Origin: CADCTM01 sp049671305
Lineage (GTDB): Bacteria > Cyanobacteriota > Cyanobacteriia > Cyanobacteriales > Coleofasciculaceae
Assembly: GCA_049671305.1 (NCBI GenBank)
Contig: JBATUR010000051.1
Coordinates: forward strand, 1 to 20,128
Reading direction: 5' to 3'
DNA: 20,128 nucleotides
Shown here: piece after piece, positions 1 to 7,066 of the stretch
Numbering within the stretch: the first letter of the stretch is position 1
Layout of the letters: the number at the start of each line of letters is the position of its first letter
Program-made: the position numbers and the translations under genes
The notes under the pieces: model-generated
What the model was told of the DNA's origin: nothing
The model's input: the letters and a program-made list of their open reading frames with translations, nothing else
The model's database searches: none

Positions 1-2213
1 CGTTGCTTTGCTGTATCCGTCTTAGAACTACTCATTAACAAGCAAAAAGATTGAGCAGAACCTCGACCAACACGACCTCTTAATTGATGCAATTGAGATA
101 ATCCAAAACGTTCAGCATTTTCAATCATCATGACTGTGGCATTAGGGACATCAACACCAACTTCAATAACTGTTGTCGAGACAATAATTTGAGTTATATT
201 ATCCCGAAAAGCATTTAACGCCTCATCTTTATCTGCTGAACTCATGCGACCATGAAGTAAGCCAACTTTAAATTCTGGAAAAATACTTTCAGAAAGTCGT
301 TGATGTTCTTCAATAGCAGATCTCAAATCCAGTTTTTCTGATTCTTCAATCAAAGGCAGGACAATATAAACTTGGCGTCCTTGGGCTATTTCTCGGCGAA
401 TCAATTCATAAGCTTGAGTGCGTTCTTTTCCAGCTAATACTGTTGTATGAATTTGCTGACGTCCTGGTGGTAACTCATCAATTTGACTGACATCTAAATC
501 ACCATGTAAAGTCAGCGCTAAAGTTCGAGGAATTGGTGTGGCAGTCATCGTTAATACATGAGGAGATTGACCTTTTTGCTGTAATTTTGCTCGCTGCTGC
601 ACACCAAAGCGATGCTGTTCATCTATTACTACCAAACCCAATTTTTGAAAATTTACAGGGTCTTGAATTAAGGCGTGAGTACCAACTAAAAGAGGTAATT
701 CACCTGTTTCTAACTGTGCATGAATTTCCCGACGTTTCTTAGCAGTTGTCGAACCTGTTAATAATTCAACTGGCAAATGTAGCAAGTTAAACCAACCTAC
801 TAACTTGCGATAATGTTGTTCTGCTAAGACTTCAGTTGGCGCCATCAATGCGGCTTGATATCCCGATTGAATTGCTGCTAAAATTGCCAAAACAGCAACA
901 ACAGTTTTACCCGAACCGACATCTCCTTGCACCAAACGATTCATCGGTGTGGAAGACTGCAAATCGTTGAGAATGTCGTTAGTAACTCGCTTTTGAGCAC
1001 CTGTAAATTTAAAAGGGAGAATTTGATTAAATTGGTCAATTAATTTGCCAGTTGGTGCTAAAACAGCACTAGTTTGTGCTTGCTTTTGCATTTGACGGCG
1101 CTGTAAGAATCCTAACTGCAAATAAAAGAATTCATCAAATACTAATCGTCGTCTAGCAGCAGCTAAAGTATCACTATCTGTGGGAAAATGAATATTAGAG
1201 ATTGCCTCTTTTACAGACATCAATCCATACTGTTTTTTGATGACAACAGGTAACGGATCTTTGAGTTGAGAAGTATATGGAATCGCGGCAATTACTGCCT
1301 GTCTTACTAAGTCCGCCGGCACACCTTCTGTAAGTGGATATACTGGCAAAACTCGACCAATTTTAAGCGATTCAATATTGCTACCTGGACTATCTAAAAC
1401 CTCAATTTCTGGCTTTTCAAGAGTAACTCCATACTGATTTTTTTTCACCAAACCCGACGCCGCTACTACCGAACCTGCAGGATATCGGCGCTTTTGTTGC
1501 TCTTGCCAACCGCGATTACTATAACGGGGACCAGGAAAAAAAAGATTAAGTTTAAGTTGACCAGTGGCATCTCTAATTACTAAATCAAATATAGTTAGTT
1601 TCTTGTTGCGAGGACTTGTAAAACAGTTACAACTTTTCACATTTCCCACAATTGTTACAGTTTCACCTGCTTCTAATTCATTAATATTAACCTGACGCGC
1701 ATAATCAATATGGTCACGGGGATAATAATAGATCAAATCACGAATTGTCTGCAGTCCCAAACGTGCCAAATAACCACTTTTTCTAACACCTATTTCGGCA
1801 ATTTCTGATAATGGACTATCAAGTGTTATTTGAGAATTTTCTTTAGCTTTAGCTTTAGACTCAACTAAAGATTTGGTTTTTGGAGATTTAACTTTAGGTG
1901 GCTCCAATTTACTTATTGCTTCAGCAATACGGCGTGATTTTTCTTGCTGAAGTTGCTGAAGAAAGCGGCGTGTTTCTGCTACCAAATGTTGCCGCTGAGA
2001 AACACTCATTCGCGGGTAATGAGCAAAAATTGCCGCAATTTCCTGCCATTGACGACGCTCGTTTGGCATCAAGTTATTCGGTGTTTTCCCAAAACTCAGG
2101 CAGAGAAATTCACTAAAGCGATACTGCTTTCCTACTAAGTCAATAAAACCCTGATCAGCTTCGACTGAAAGGGCTTTTTGTAACCGGACTAAATCTGTTG
2201 ATTCTGTTTCCAT
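1..2213 (-). CDS. recG: ATP-dependent DNA helicase RecG (C-terminus outside window)
   Basis: RecG is a superfamily 2 double-stranded DNA translocase that remodels stalled replication forks and branched recombination intermediates in the cytoplasm. About 737 residues are visible; the end runs off the left edge. An N-terminal extension of roughly 110 residues, with a basic and Ser/Lys-rich stretch, precedes the wedge/OB region, which includes a segment reading YYYPRDHIDY. Helicase motifs follow in order: Walker A GDVGSGKT at 430-437, DEQH at 531-534, TATPIPRT at 557-564, and the arginine-finger motif RGRVGRG at 712-718. The start at 2213 has a purine-rich GGGGAAG just upstream. The gene starts 57 bp after the stop of the unknown gene at 2271-3167, so the two are probably cotranscribed. 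Identification is firm. The extension is known in cyanobacterial RecG proteins, but its role is not readable here. Confidence 0.96.
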   Translation of the reverse strand, partial: METESTDLVRLQKALSVEADQGFIDLVGKQYRFSEFLCLSFGKTPNNLMPNERRQWQEIAAIFAHYPRMSVSQRQHLVAETRRFLQQLQQEKSRRIAEAISKLEPPKVKSPKTKSLVESKAKAKENSQITLDSPLSEIAEIGVRKSGYLARLGLQTIRDLIYYYPRDHIDYARQVNINELEAGETVTIVGNVKSCNCFTSPRNKKLTIFDLVIRDATGQLKLNLFFPGPRYSNRGWQEQQKRRYPAGSVVAASGLVKKNQYGVTLEKPEIEVLDSPGSNIESLKIGRVLPVYPLTEGVPADLVRQAVIAAIPYTSQLKDPLPVVIKKQYGLMSVKEAISNIHFPTDSDTLAAARRRLVFDEFFYLQLGFLQRRQMQKQAQTSAVLAPTGKLIDQFNQILPFKFTGAQKRVTNDILNDLQSSTPMNRLVQGDVGSGKTVVAVLAILAAIQSGYQAALMAPTEVLAEQHYRKLVGWFNLLHLPVELLTGSTTAKKRREIHAQLETGELPLLVGTHALIQDPVNFQKLGLVVIDEQHRFGVQQRAKLQQKGQSPHVLTMTATPIPRTLALTLHGDLDVSQIDELPPGRQQIHTTVLAGKERTQAYELIRREIAQGRQVYIVLPLIEESEKLDLRSAIEEHQRLSESIFPEFKVGLLHGRMSSADKDEALNAFRDNITQIIVSTTVIEVGVDVPNATVMMIENAERFGLSQLHQLRGRVGRGSAQSFCLLMSSSKTDTAKQ

Positions 2214-2270
2214 AACTTCCCCTGCCAAGCTCGAAAAATATCTAGCTATTCTTTATTTTACCTTGATTAA

Positions 2271-3167
2271 TTACTCTTCCAACCAACTAGAACGCCAAGC
2301 CGCTTCGGATTGAGCAACCGCTCTTTCTCGCTGTTTTTTGTGATACTCTCTTTGAAATGAACTAACCCTTGCCGAAAGCTTTCTAATTTGATTTCTTCCA
2401 GCACTTAAAGTGGGATTAGCAAACTCAATTTCTGATAAACGTAAGTTGATTGCCACGATCCGCATCAAGGTTGAATCTTCTTTTTCGTCATCATCATTTT
2501 CTGCTTCCATCAACAAGTTTAAAAGATTTGGTGAACCAGCAACGGCTTCTGTAGCTCCCTCAACTTGGACTGCCGCTTCTAAGATGGCTGGAGGCAATTT
2601 ATCTGGTATGATGCCATTTTTTTGAAGTAGGTGATTAGTGTCCAGTGAAAGGGTTTTTAAGGTTTGTGTTATGGCGAGTTCTAGTTGCTCTTGCCATTCT
2701 AAAAGCTGCTCTGGCTGAGAAGTTTTGGGAGGAGTCTTTTCTGTTGGTTTAGAAACATCTAATATTTCATCTGCATCTGTTTCAATCATCTCAAAATCTG
2801 ATAACTGTTCTGACGTTGACGAAAGCATTGAATTATCTTCAATAAAAGTATCATCAACCATTATATTTTCTTGATTTGGTAAACTTGCTGAGGTTTCCAG
2901 ATGAGCAAGTAACTGTGCTTGAGCAAGATTTGCCAGCGTCCTTATCTCTTGCTGCAAATTTTGTCGTTGACTAAATGACAAATCCAAAAATGACTCAGGA
3001 TAGCCCTGAGTACAAATCTGATAGCTTGCCAAAATTAGCTGCTGCCGCACTGCTTGCCCTAGTAATTTTAGATAGTGCTCGTATGTACTGCAGAAATCTA
3101 CCTTTAAAAGTGCGATCGCTTCTTCCAGTGCTGCCAAATCTTGCTCAATTCGCTCAACTGTCGCCAT
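2271..3167 (-). CDS. conserved-looking protein of unknown function upstream of recG
   Basis: A soluble 298-residue protein with no signal peptide or membrane segment. I do not recognise a named domain. Residues 1-95 are Leu/Ala/Gln-rich and look helical. Residues 100-155 are acidic, Ser/Thr-rich and probably disordered. Residues 155-225 are again helical. A basic C-terminal helix at 258-295, rich in Arg, Lys and Gln and with several aromatics, ends WRSSWLEE. Its stop is 57 bp from the recG start, with no terminator between, so it is likely the first gene of a recG transcript. The basic tail could contact nucleic acid, but that is inference. It is divergent from the Uma2 gene at 3306, and the 138-bp gap must hold both promoters. 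The reading frame is convincing because of its length and context. Confidence 0.8.
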   Translation of the reverse strand: MATVERIEQDLAALEEAIALLKVDFCSTYEHYLKLLGQAVRQQLILASYQICTQGYPESFLDLSFSQRQNLQQEIRTLANLAQAQLLAHLETSASLPNQENIMVDDTFIEDNSMLSSTSEQLSDFEMIETDADEILDVSKPTEKTPPKTSQPEQLLEWQEQLELAITQTLKTLSLDTNHLLQKNGIIPDKLPPAILEAAVQVEGATEAVAGSPNLLNLLMEAENDDDEKEDSTLMRIVAINLRLSEIEFANPTLSAGRNQIRKLSARVSSFQREYHKKQRERAVAQSEAAWRSSWLEE

Positions 3168-3305
3168 AACTATAAAACTTTTACTTCTCTACTCCAGGAT
3201 AGCCTTTGATTAAGATTGAGGGCAGAGGTACTTATTAATATTGCTCACCTCTTAACGGGCGTTAAAATAAACCTATAAATTCTTTCTAATCTTTTACCAA
3301 AAATT

Positions 3306-4007
3306 ATGTCCCTAGCCAAAGAATTAGAAACTATCCAAGAGATCACAGAAAGTGTTATCTTTCCCCCAGGTGATTTATATAGTGACGAACCTCCCTTGGA
3401 AACTGAACTACATCTTAGACAAATTATCCTACTTTTCAAATGTCTGGAATGGCTGTGGCGAGACAAGAACGATTTCTACGCTGCCGGCAACCTGACAATT
3501 TACTATAGCCAAAACAAACGTAAAACAGAAGACTTTCGGGGACCAGATTTCTTTGTTGTCCTAGACACTGAACGCAAAACCCGTAAAAGTTGGGTAGTTT
3601 GGGAAGAAGATGGCAAATATCCTCATGTAATCTTAGAAATTCTCTCCGAATCAACAGCACAGACTGATAGAGAACTCAAGAAAAAATTATATCAAGATAC
3701 CTTCCGCACACCCGATTATTTTTGGTTCGATCCCTACACTTTAGAATTTGCTGGATTTCATTTAGTAGATGGCAAATATCAACCTTTAGAAGCCAATAAT
3801 CAAGGGCATTTATGGAGTCAACAGTTAGGATTATATTTAGGTATTCATCAAGGGCTATTGCGATATTTTACCCCCAAAGGTGAGTTAGTTCCGACACCAG
3901 AAGAACAAGCTGAGTTGGAATGCCAACAAAAAGAAATCGCTCTCAGTAAGGCAGAAAGATTAGCTAATAAATTACGAGAATTAAACATTGACCCAGATAC
4001 AATTTAG
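3306..4007 (+). CDS. Uma2 family (DUF820) endonuclease-like protein 1
   Basis: A 233-residue member of the Uma2/DUF820 family, which has a PD-(D/E)XK nuclease fold and is greatly expanded in cyanobacteria. Its biological role is not established. The fold signature is visible: GPDFFVV with Asp81, then VILEILSEST with Glu111, then a Lys cluster at 125-127 in DRELKKKLYQ, and the DYFWFDP strand that usually follows. The C-terminal 35 residues form a charged helix ending in a KLRELNIDPD-type tail common in the longer family members. Bases before the start are AT-rich with no clear Shine-Dalgarno sequence. The next gene, also Uma2, follows after 54 bp on the same strand, so the two may be cotranscribed. 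Confidence 0.88.
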   Translation: MSLAKELETIQEITESVIFPPGDLYSDEPPLETELHLRQIILLFKCLEWLWRDKNDFYAAGNLTIYYSQNKRKTEDFRGPDFFVVLDTERKTRKSWVVWEEDGKYPHVILEILSESTAQTDRELKKKLYQDTFRTPDYFWFDPYTLEFAGFHLVDGKYQPLEANNQGHLWSQQLGLYLGIHQGLLRYFTPKGELVPTPEEQAELECQQKEIALSKAERLANKLRELNIDPDTI

Positions 4008-4061
4008 TGAATTATTTAATGCCGCATAAAAATAAAAAATTATTATTAGGAGCAACTTGCT

Positions 4062-4613
4062 ATGACTATTAGCGCTGCCAAATGGACAATTGATCAATAT
4101 CATCAGATGATAGCTGCGGGAATTTTAAGCGATCGCAAAGTTGAACTACTTCAAGGAGAAATTGTCGAAATGCCACCAGAAGGAGAACCCCATGCTTATT
4201 GTAGTGACGAAGCAGGAGAATATCTAGCCAAATTATTAGGTAACCTTGCCACAATACGTCAAGCTAAACCAATTACCCTGCCCAACAACTCAGAACCCGA
4301 ACCAGATATTGCCGTTGTCCAACCTTTAGGGCGTGAGTATCGACAACATCATCCCTACCCAGAAAATATCTTTTGGTTAATTGAGTATGCTAACTCCAGT
4401 TTAGAAAAAGATTTACCGAAAAAAAGCAAAATTTACGCCGAAACTGGTATCCCAGAATATTGGGTCGTCAACCTCAAAAAGTCGCATTTAATAGTCTTCA
4501 GAGAGCCGCTAGATGGCGAATACGCAACAAAATCTACACTAACAACAGGCGAAATTCAACCACTTACATTTTCAGATATTTCTATTGCAGTAGCACAAAT
4601 TATTAACAATTAA
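4062..4613 (+). CDS. Uma2 family (DUF820) endonuclease-like protein 2
   Basis: A 183-residue Uma2 family protein. The N-terminal segment (YHQMIAAGIL, then DRKVELLQGEIVEMPPEG) is the typical family opening. Asp82 lies in EPEPDIAVV. Glu108 lies in FWLIEYANSSLEKD, and Lys121/Lys123 in PKKSKIYAE. The PEYWVVNLKK strand comes next. The usual E-V-S core is replaced here by E-Y-A, a conservative departure. An AGGAG ribosome binding site sits about 8 bases before the ATG. It lies 54 bp after Uma2 protein 1 and converges on Uma2 protein 3, with only 18 bp between their stops. The low sequence similarity among the three argues for independent family members rather than recent duplication. Confidence 0.9.
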   Translation: MTISAAKWTIDQYHQMIAAGILSDRKVELLQGEIVEMPPEGEPHAYCSDEAGEYLAKLLGNLATIRQAKPITLPNNSEPEPDIAVVQPLGREYRQHHPYPENIFWLIEYANSSLEKDLPKKSKIYAETGIPEYWVVNLKKSHLIVFREPLDGEYATKSTLTTGEIQPLTFSDISIAVAQIINN

Positions 4614-4631
4614 TCATCTGCAACAGTAGGA

Positions 4632-5204
4632 TTACGGGCGCCCTTGCAAAACCTGCTCAGTAGTTAATTTCAGTACACCCAACAAACCAGAAACAATCTG
4701 TCCCTGAAACGCCTTCTCCTCATACAGCCCCTCCACCCACTCCAGCACCGTCACACGTCCCTGCACCGGGTCAACAATCCAATATTCCGCAATGCCTCGC
4801 GCCGCATACTCTGAACGCTTATAACGATAATCTCGGTCAGCATTTTCCTTCCCTGGTGACACCACCTCAACCACCAACAGGGGCGGCGGCATATCAATAT
4901 TTATTGTAGAGCGAGTTGCCCCTTCTAAAGCCGTTGCAAGTTCCTCAGAAAGTATCATCAAATCAGGTAAACGAGTTGTTCCCCGCGAACCACTAACCAC
5001 AATTTCCGTCTTCATCGTCAACCGATAAGAGGGAATTCCCTGTTGTAAAAAGTAGGAAAATAAGAACGTGGCAATTCTTCGATTCAGTTCACTTTCTGGA
5101 GGCATAACTAACAGTTCCCCATTCACTAATTCATATTGAGTATCAGTGCCATCGTCATAGTTAAGATAATTCTCCAAAGTCATTTTCTGGGATGCAATAG
5201 TCAT
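4632..5204 (-). CDS. Uma2 family (DUF820) endonuclease-like protein 3
   Basis: A 190-residue Uma2 family protein on the minus strand. Family marks: TQYELVNGELLVMPPES near residue 22, RLPDLMIL with Asp81, LLVVEVVSPG with Glu113, a Lys at 129 in DYRYKRSEY, and IAEYWIVDP at 138-146. All expected PD-(D/E)XK positions are present, so it looks catalytically intact. It is the closest of the three to the classic family pattern. It lies downstream of the rpsB-tsf terminator and so probably has its own promoter within 5205-5259. The purine-rich GAAGCGAGG lies before the start. Cellular role unknown. Confidence 0.9.
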   Translation of the reverse strand: MTIASQKMTLENYLNYDDGTDTQYELVNGELLVMPPESELNRRIATFLFSYFLQQGIPSYRLTMKTEIVVSGSRGTTRLPDLMILSEELATALEGATRSTINIDMPPPLLVVEVVSPGKENADRDYRYKRSEYAARGIAEYWIVDPVQGRVTVLEWVEGLYEEKAFQGQIVSGLLGVLKLTTEQVLQGRP

Positions 5205-5259
5205 TTTTGCCTCGCTTCCAACAACAGACTTAATATTTCCCTATTATTGCCCTTAAATT

Positions 5260-5302
5260 AAAAATCCCACGGCTTCAACATTGTCAAAGCCGTGGATTTT
5301 TC
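5260..5302 (-). terminator. intrinsic terminator of the rpsB-tsf operon
   Basis: A long inverted repeat lies 16 bp beyond the tsf stop. The arms are plus-strand 5260-5275 and 5287-5301. They pair over 15 bp with one bulged C and a loop of about 11 bases. On the minus-strand transcript the GC-rich stem is followed by a run of U (ATTTTTAATTT). The A/T-flanked stem could also stop transcription entering from the other side, but the neighbouring minus-strand Uma2 gene begins just beyond, so its main job is probably to insulate that gene from the highly expressed ribosomal operon. Confidence 0.88.
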
Positions 5303-5317
5303 AAATCTTAACTAATC

Positions 5318-5980
5318 TTACTTAGCGCCGCCGATTTGAGCTGCGACTTCATCAGCAAAGTTGGTTTCTTCCTTTTCGATGCCTTCACCCAAAACGAAGC
5401 GACTAAAACGACGCACTTGGATGTTTTCACCTAACTGAGAAATACTTTGCTTAACCAATTCTTCCACCGAGATGCTTTGGTCGCGGATGTATGGTTGATC
5501 CATCAAAGATAATTCTTTCAGGCGTTTTTCAATCCGTCCTTGAACAATTTTCTCTTTGATGTTCTCTGGTTTACCACCCAAATCATCCCGTCCCATTTCA
5601 ATGTCCTTTTCTTTTTGGGCAATGTCTGGGGGGATGTCCTCAACCTTCACATACTCAATGTTTGGACAAGCTGCCACCTGCATGGCGATGTTCTTTGCCA
5701 AAGCTTGGAACTCTTCGCGGCGGGCGACAAAATCCGTTTCACAGTTTACTTCAACCAGCACACCGACACGACCGCCAGTATGGATATAGCTGGAGACAAT
5801 ACCTTCAGCCGCCACACGACCAGATTTTTTCTCTGCCGAAGTGATACCTTTTTGCCGCAGCCAGTCGGTGGATTTGGCAACATCGCCTTCATTCTCTTTC
5901 AGCGCTTTTTTGCAATCCATCATGCCAGCGCCAGTTTTATCGCGTAGCTCTTTGACGAGTTTTGCTGAAATTTCCACCAT
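5318..5980 (-). CDS. tsf: translation elongation factor Ts
   Basis: EF-Ts is the guanine nucleotide exchange factor that recharges EF-Tu with GTP. The 220-residue protein begins with the N-terminal UBA-like domain (about 1-53, with KTGAGMMDCKKAL). The EF-Tu-contacting TDFV motif is at 82-85, followed by the shortened core domain. It is shorter than the E. coli protein (283 residues), matching the compact form known from some cyanobacteria and Thermus. The gene follows rpsB by 27 bp, the classic rpsB-tsf order, and ends just before a strong terminator. The start is preceded by the purine-rich AGAAGGGCAAG. Confidence 0.97.
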   Translation of the reverse strand: MVEISAKLVKELRDKTGAGMMDCKKALKENEGDVAKSTDWLRQKGITSAEKKSGRVAAEGIVSSYIHTGGRVGVLVEVNCETDFVARREEFQALAKNIAMQVAACPNIEYVKVEDIPPDIAQKEKDIEMGRDDLGGKPENIKEKIVQGRIEKRLKELSLMDQPYIRDQSISVEELVKQSISQLGENIQVRRFSRFVLGEGIEKEETNFADEVAAQIGGAK

Positions 5981-6007
5981 CTTGCCCTTCTACTTTTATA
6001 AACCTAG

Positions 6008-6820
6008 TTACACGCTCGCTTGCTCTTGGCTCTCCTCATCCTGCACCGCATATTCCGAGCTGATTGCGTCGATTTCTGCGTCATCCATCTCATCCAAAGC
6101 GTTGTCATAGTCTTCGTATTCCTCTTCGGCTTCGAGTTGACCATGACGCCCTTCATAGATGGCATCTGCTAATTTTCCGACAATTAGCTTAATCGAACGA
6201 ATCGCATCATCATTAGCGGGAATCGGAATATCGGCAACATTGGGGTCACAGTTGGTATCCAACATTGACACAATGGGAATTCCGAGCTTTTCGCATTCGA
6301 GAATGGCATTGTATTCGCGGCGCTGGTCTACAATGACCACAATATCAGGGACTTTCCGCATTAATTTAATGCCGCCCAGGTACTTCTGAAGCTTACCTAA
6401 TTCCCGCCGCAGCACTGAGGCTTCTTTTTTGGGCAGTAAATCTAGTGCTCCCGATTCTTCCCGACGCTCTAAGTCTTTTAAGCGCTCCACACGAGTCTTG
6501 ATAGTTTCCCAGTTGGTGAGCATTCCGCCCAACCAGCGCTGGTTAACATAGTAAGCACCGCAACGTGAGGCTTCTTGAGCAATAATTCCTGCAGCTTGGC
6601 GCTTTGTGCCGACAAACAGAAACTTCTTGCCTTGCTCGGAGGCGTTACGCATATAGTTGTAGGCTTCTTCCATCAACTGGGCAGTTTGCACCAAGTCGAT
6701 GATGTGAACGCCATTACGCGCCGTGTAAATATATGGGTCCATCCGAGGATTCCAGCGACGGGTCTGATGCCCGAAGTGAACTCCTGATTCCAACATTTCA
6801 GCCAAAGAGATGACTGGCAT
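6008..6820 (-). CDS. rpsB: 30S ribosomal protein S2
   Basis: Small-subunit ribosomal protein S2, 270 residues. Family hallmarks are visible: the N-terminal VHFGHQTRRWNPRM at 14-27, FLFVGTKRQA at 68-77, VNQRWLGGMLTN at 92-103, PDIVVIVDQ at 158-166, and GIPIVSMLDTNCDP at 180-193. The last 40 residues (about 229-268) form a strongly acidic Glu/Asp tail, longer than in E. coli S2 (241 residues). It is the first gene of the operon with tsf 27 bp downstream. AGGAG lies 10 bases before the ATG. The upstream leader folds into candidate regulatory structures, described separately. S2 is known to repress its own operon in E. coli; whether this happens here is inference. Confidence 0.98.
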   Translation of the reverse strand: MPVISLAEMLESGVHFGHQTRRWNPRMDPYIYTARNGVHIIDLVQTAQLMEEAYNYMRNASEQGKKFLFVGTKRQAAGIIAQEASRCGAYYVNQRWLGGMLTNWETIKTRVERLKDLERREESGALDLLPKKEASVLRRELGKLQKYLGGIKLMRKVPDIVVIVDQRREYNAILECEKLGIPIVSMLDTNCDPNVADIPIPANDDAIRSIKLIVGKLADAIYEGRHGQLEAEEEYEDYDNALDEMDDAEIDAISSEYAVQDEESQEQASV

Positions 6821-6830
6821 TATTTTTTAA

Positions 6831-6909
6831 CTCCTGATTCGGGTTTATCTTCCATTCAGGCGGATCTCTAGGTTTTAAATAGTCCTAGAAACACCCGAAA
6901 TTCTGAATG
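6831..6909 (-). promoter_or_regulatory. candidate structured rpsB leader RNA with a possible pseudoknot
   Basis: Seen in sequence, in transcript order on minus: CATTCAG (6909-6903), TTCGGGT (6899-6893), TCTAGG (6889-6884), CCTAGA (6872-6867), CCG (6863-6861), CTGAATG (6859-6853), ACCCGAA (6844-6838) and then the ribosome binding site AGGAG (6835-6831). CATTCAG pairs with CTGAATG over 7 bp and TCTAGG with CCTAGA over 6 bp. TTCGGGT can pair either with CCG inside the stem (3 bp) or with ACCCGAA over 7 bp. The latter gives a pseudoknot ending 2 bases before the ribosome binding site. Leader structures binding S2 are established in gammaproteobacteria. Calling this an S2-responsive element is inference, and chance pairing in AT-rich DNA is the alternative. 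Confidence 0.45.
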
Positions 6910-7066
6910 TGTGAATTTAGACAACTCTCCTAGTTTAACATAATTAAACTGTTTTGAGTGATGAATCTTTGAGCCAATAATTTTTTAACTTTAGTACCAA
7001 CAATCGGACTGGGTTTGGGAAAACTAAAAACAAACTATTATTTAAAGACGTGGAGCTTTTTCCTTA

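Noticed and set aside
5540..5947. 135-codon plus-strand frame antisense to tsf
   Set aside because: It lies wholly inside tsf, whose motifs are unmistakable, and its protein shows no recognisable pattern.
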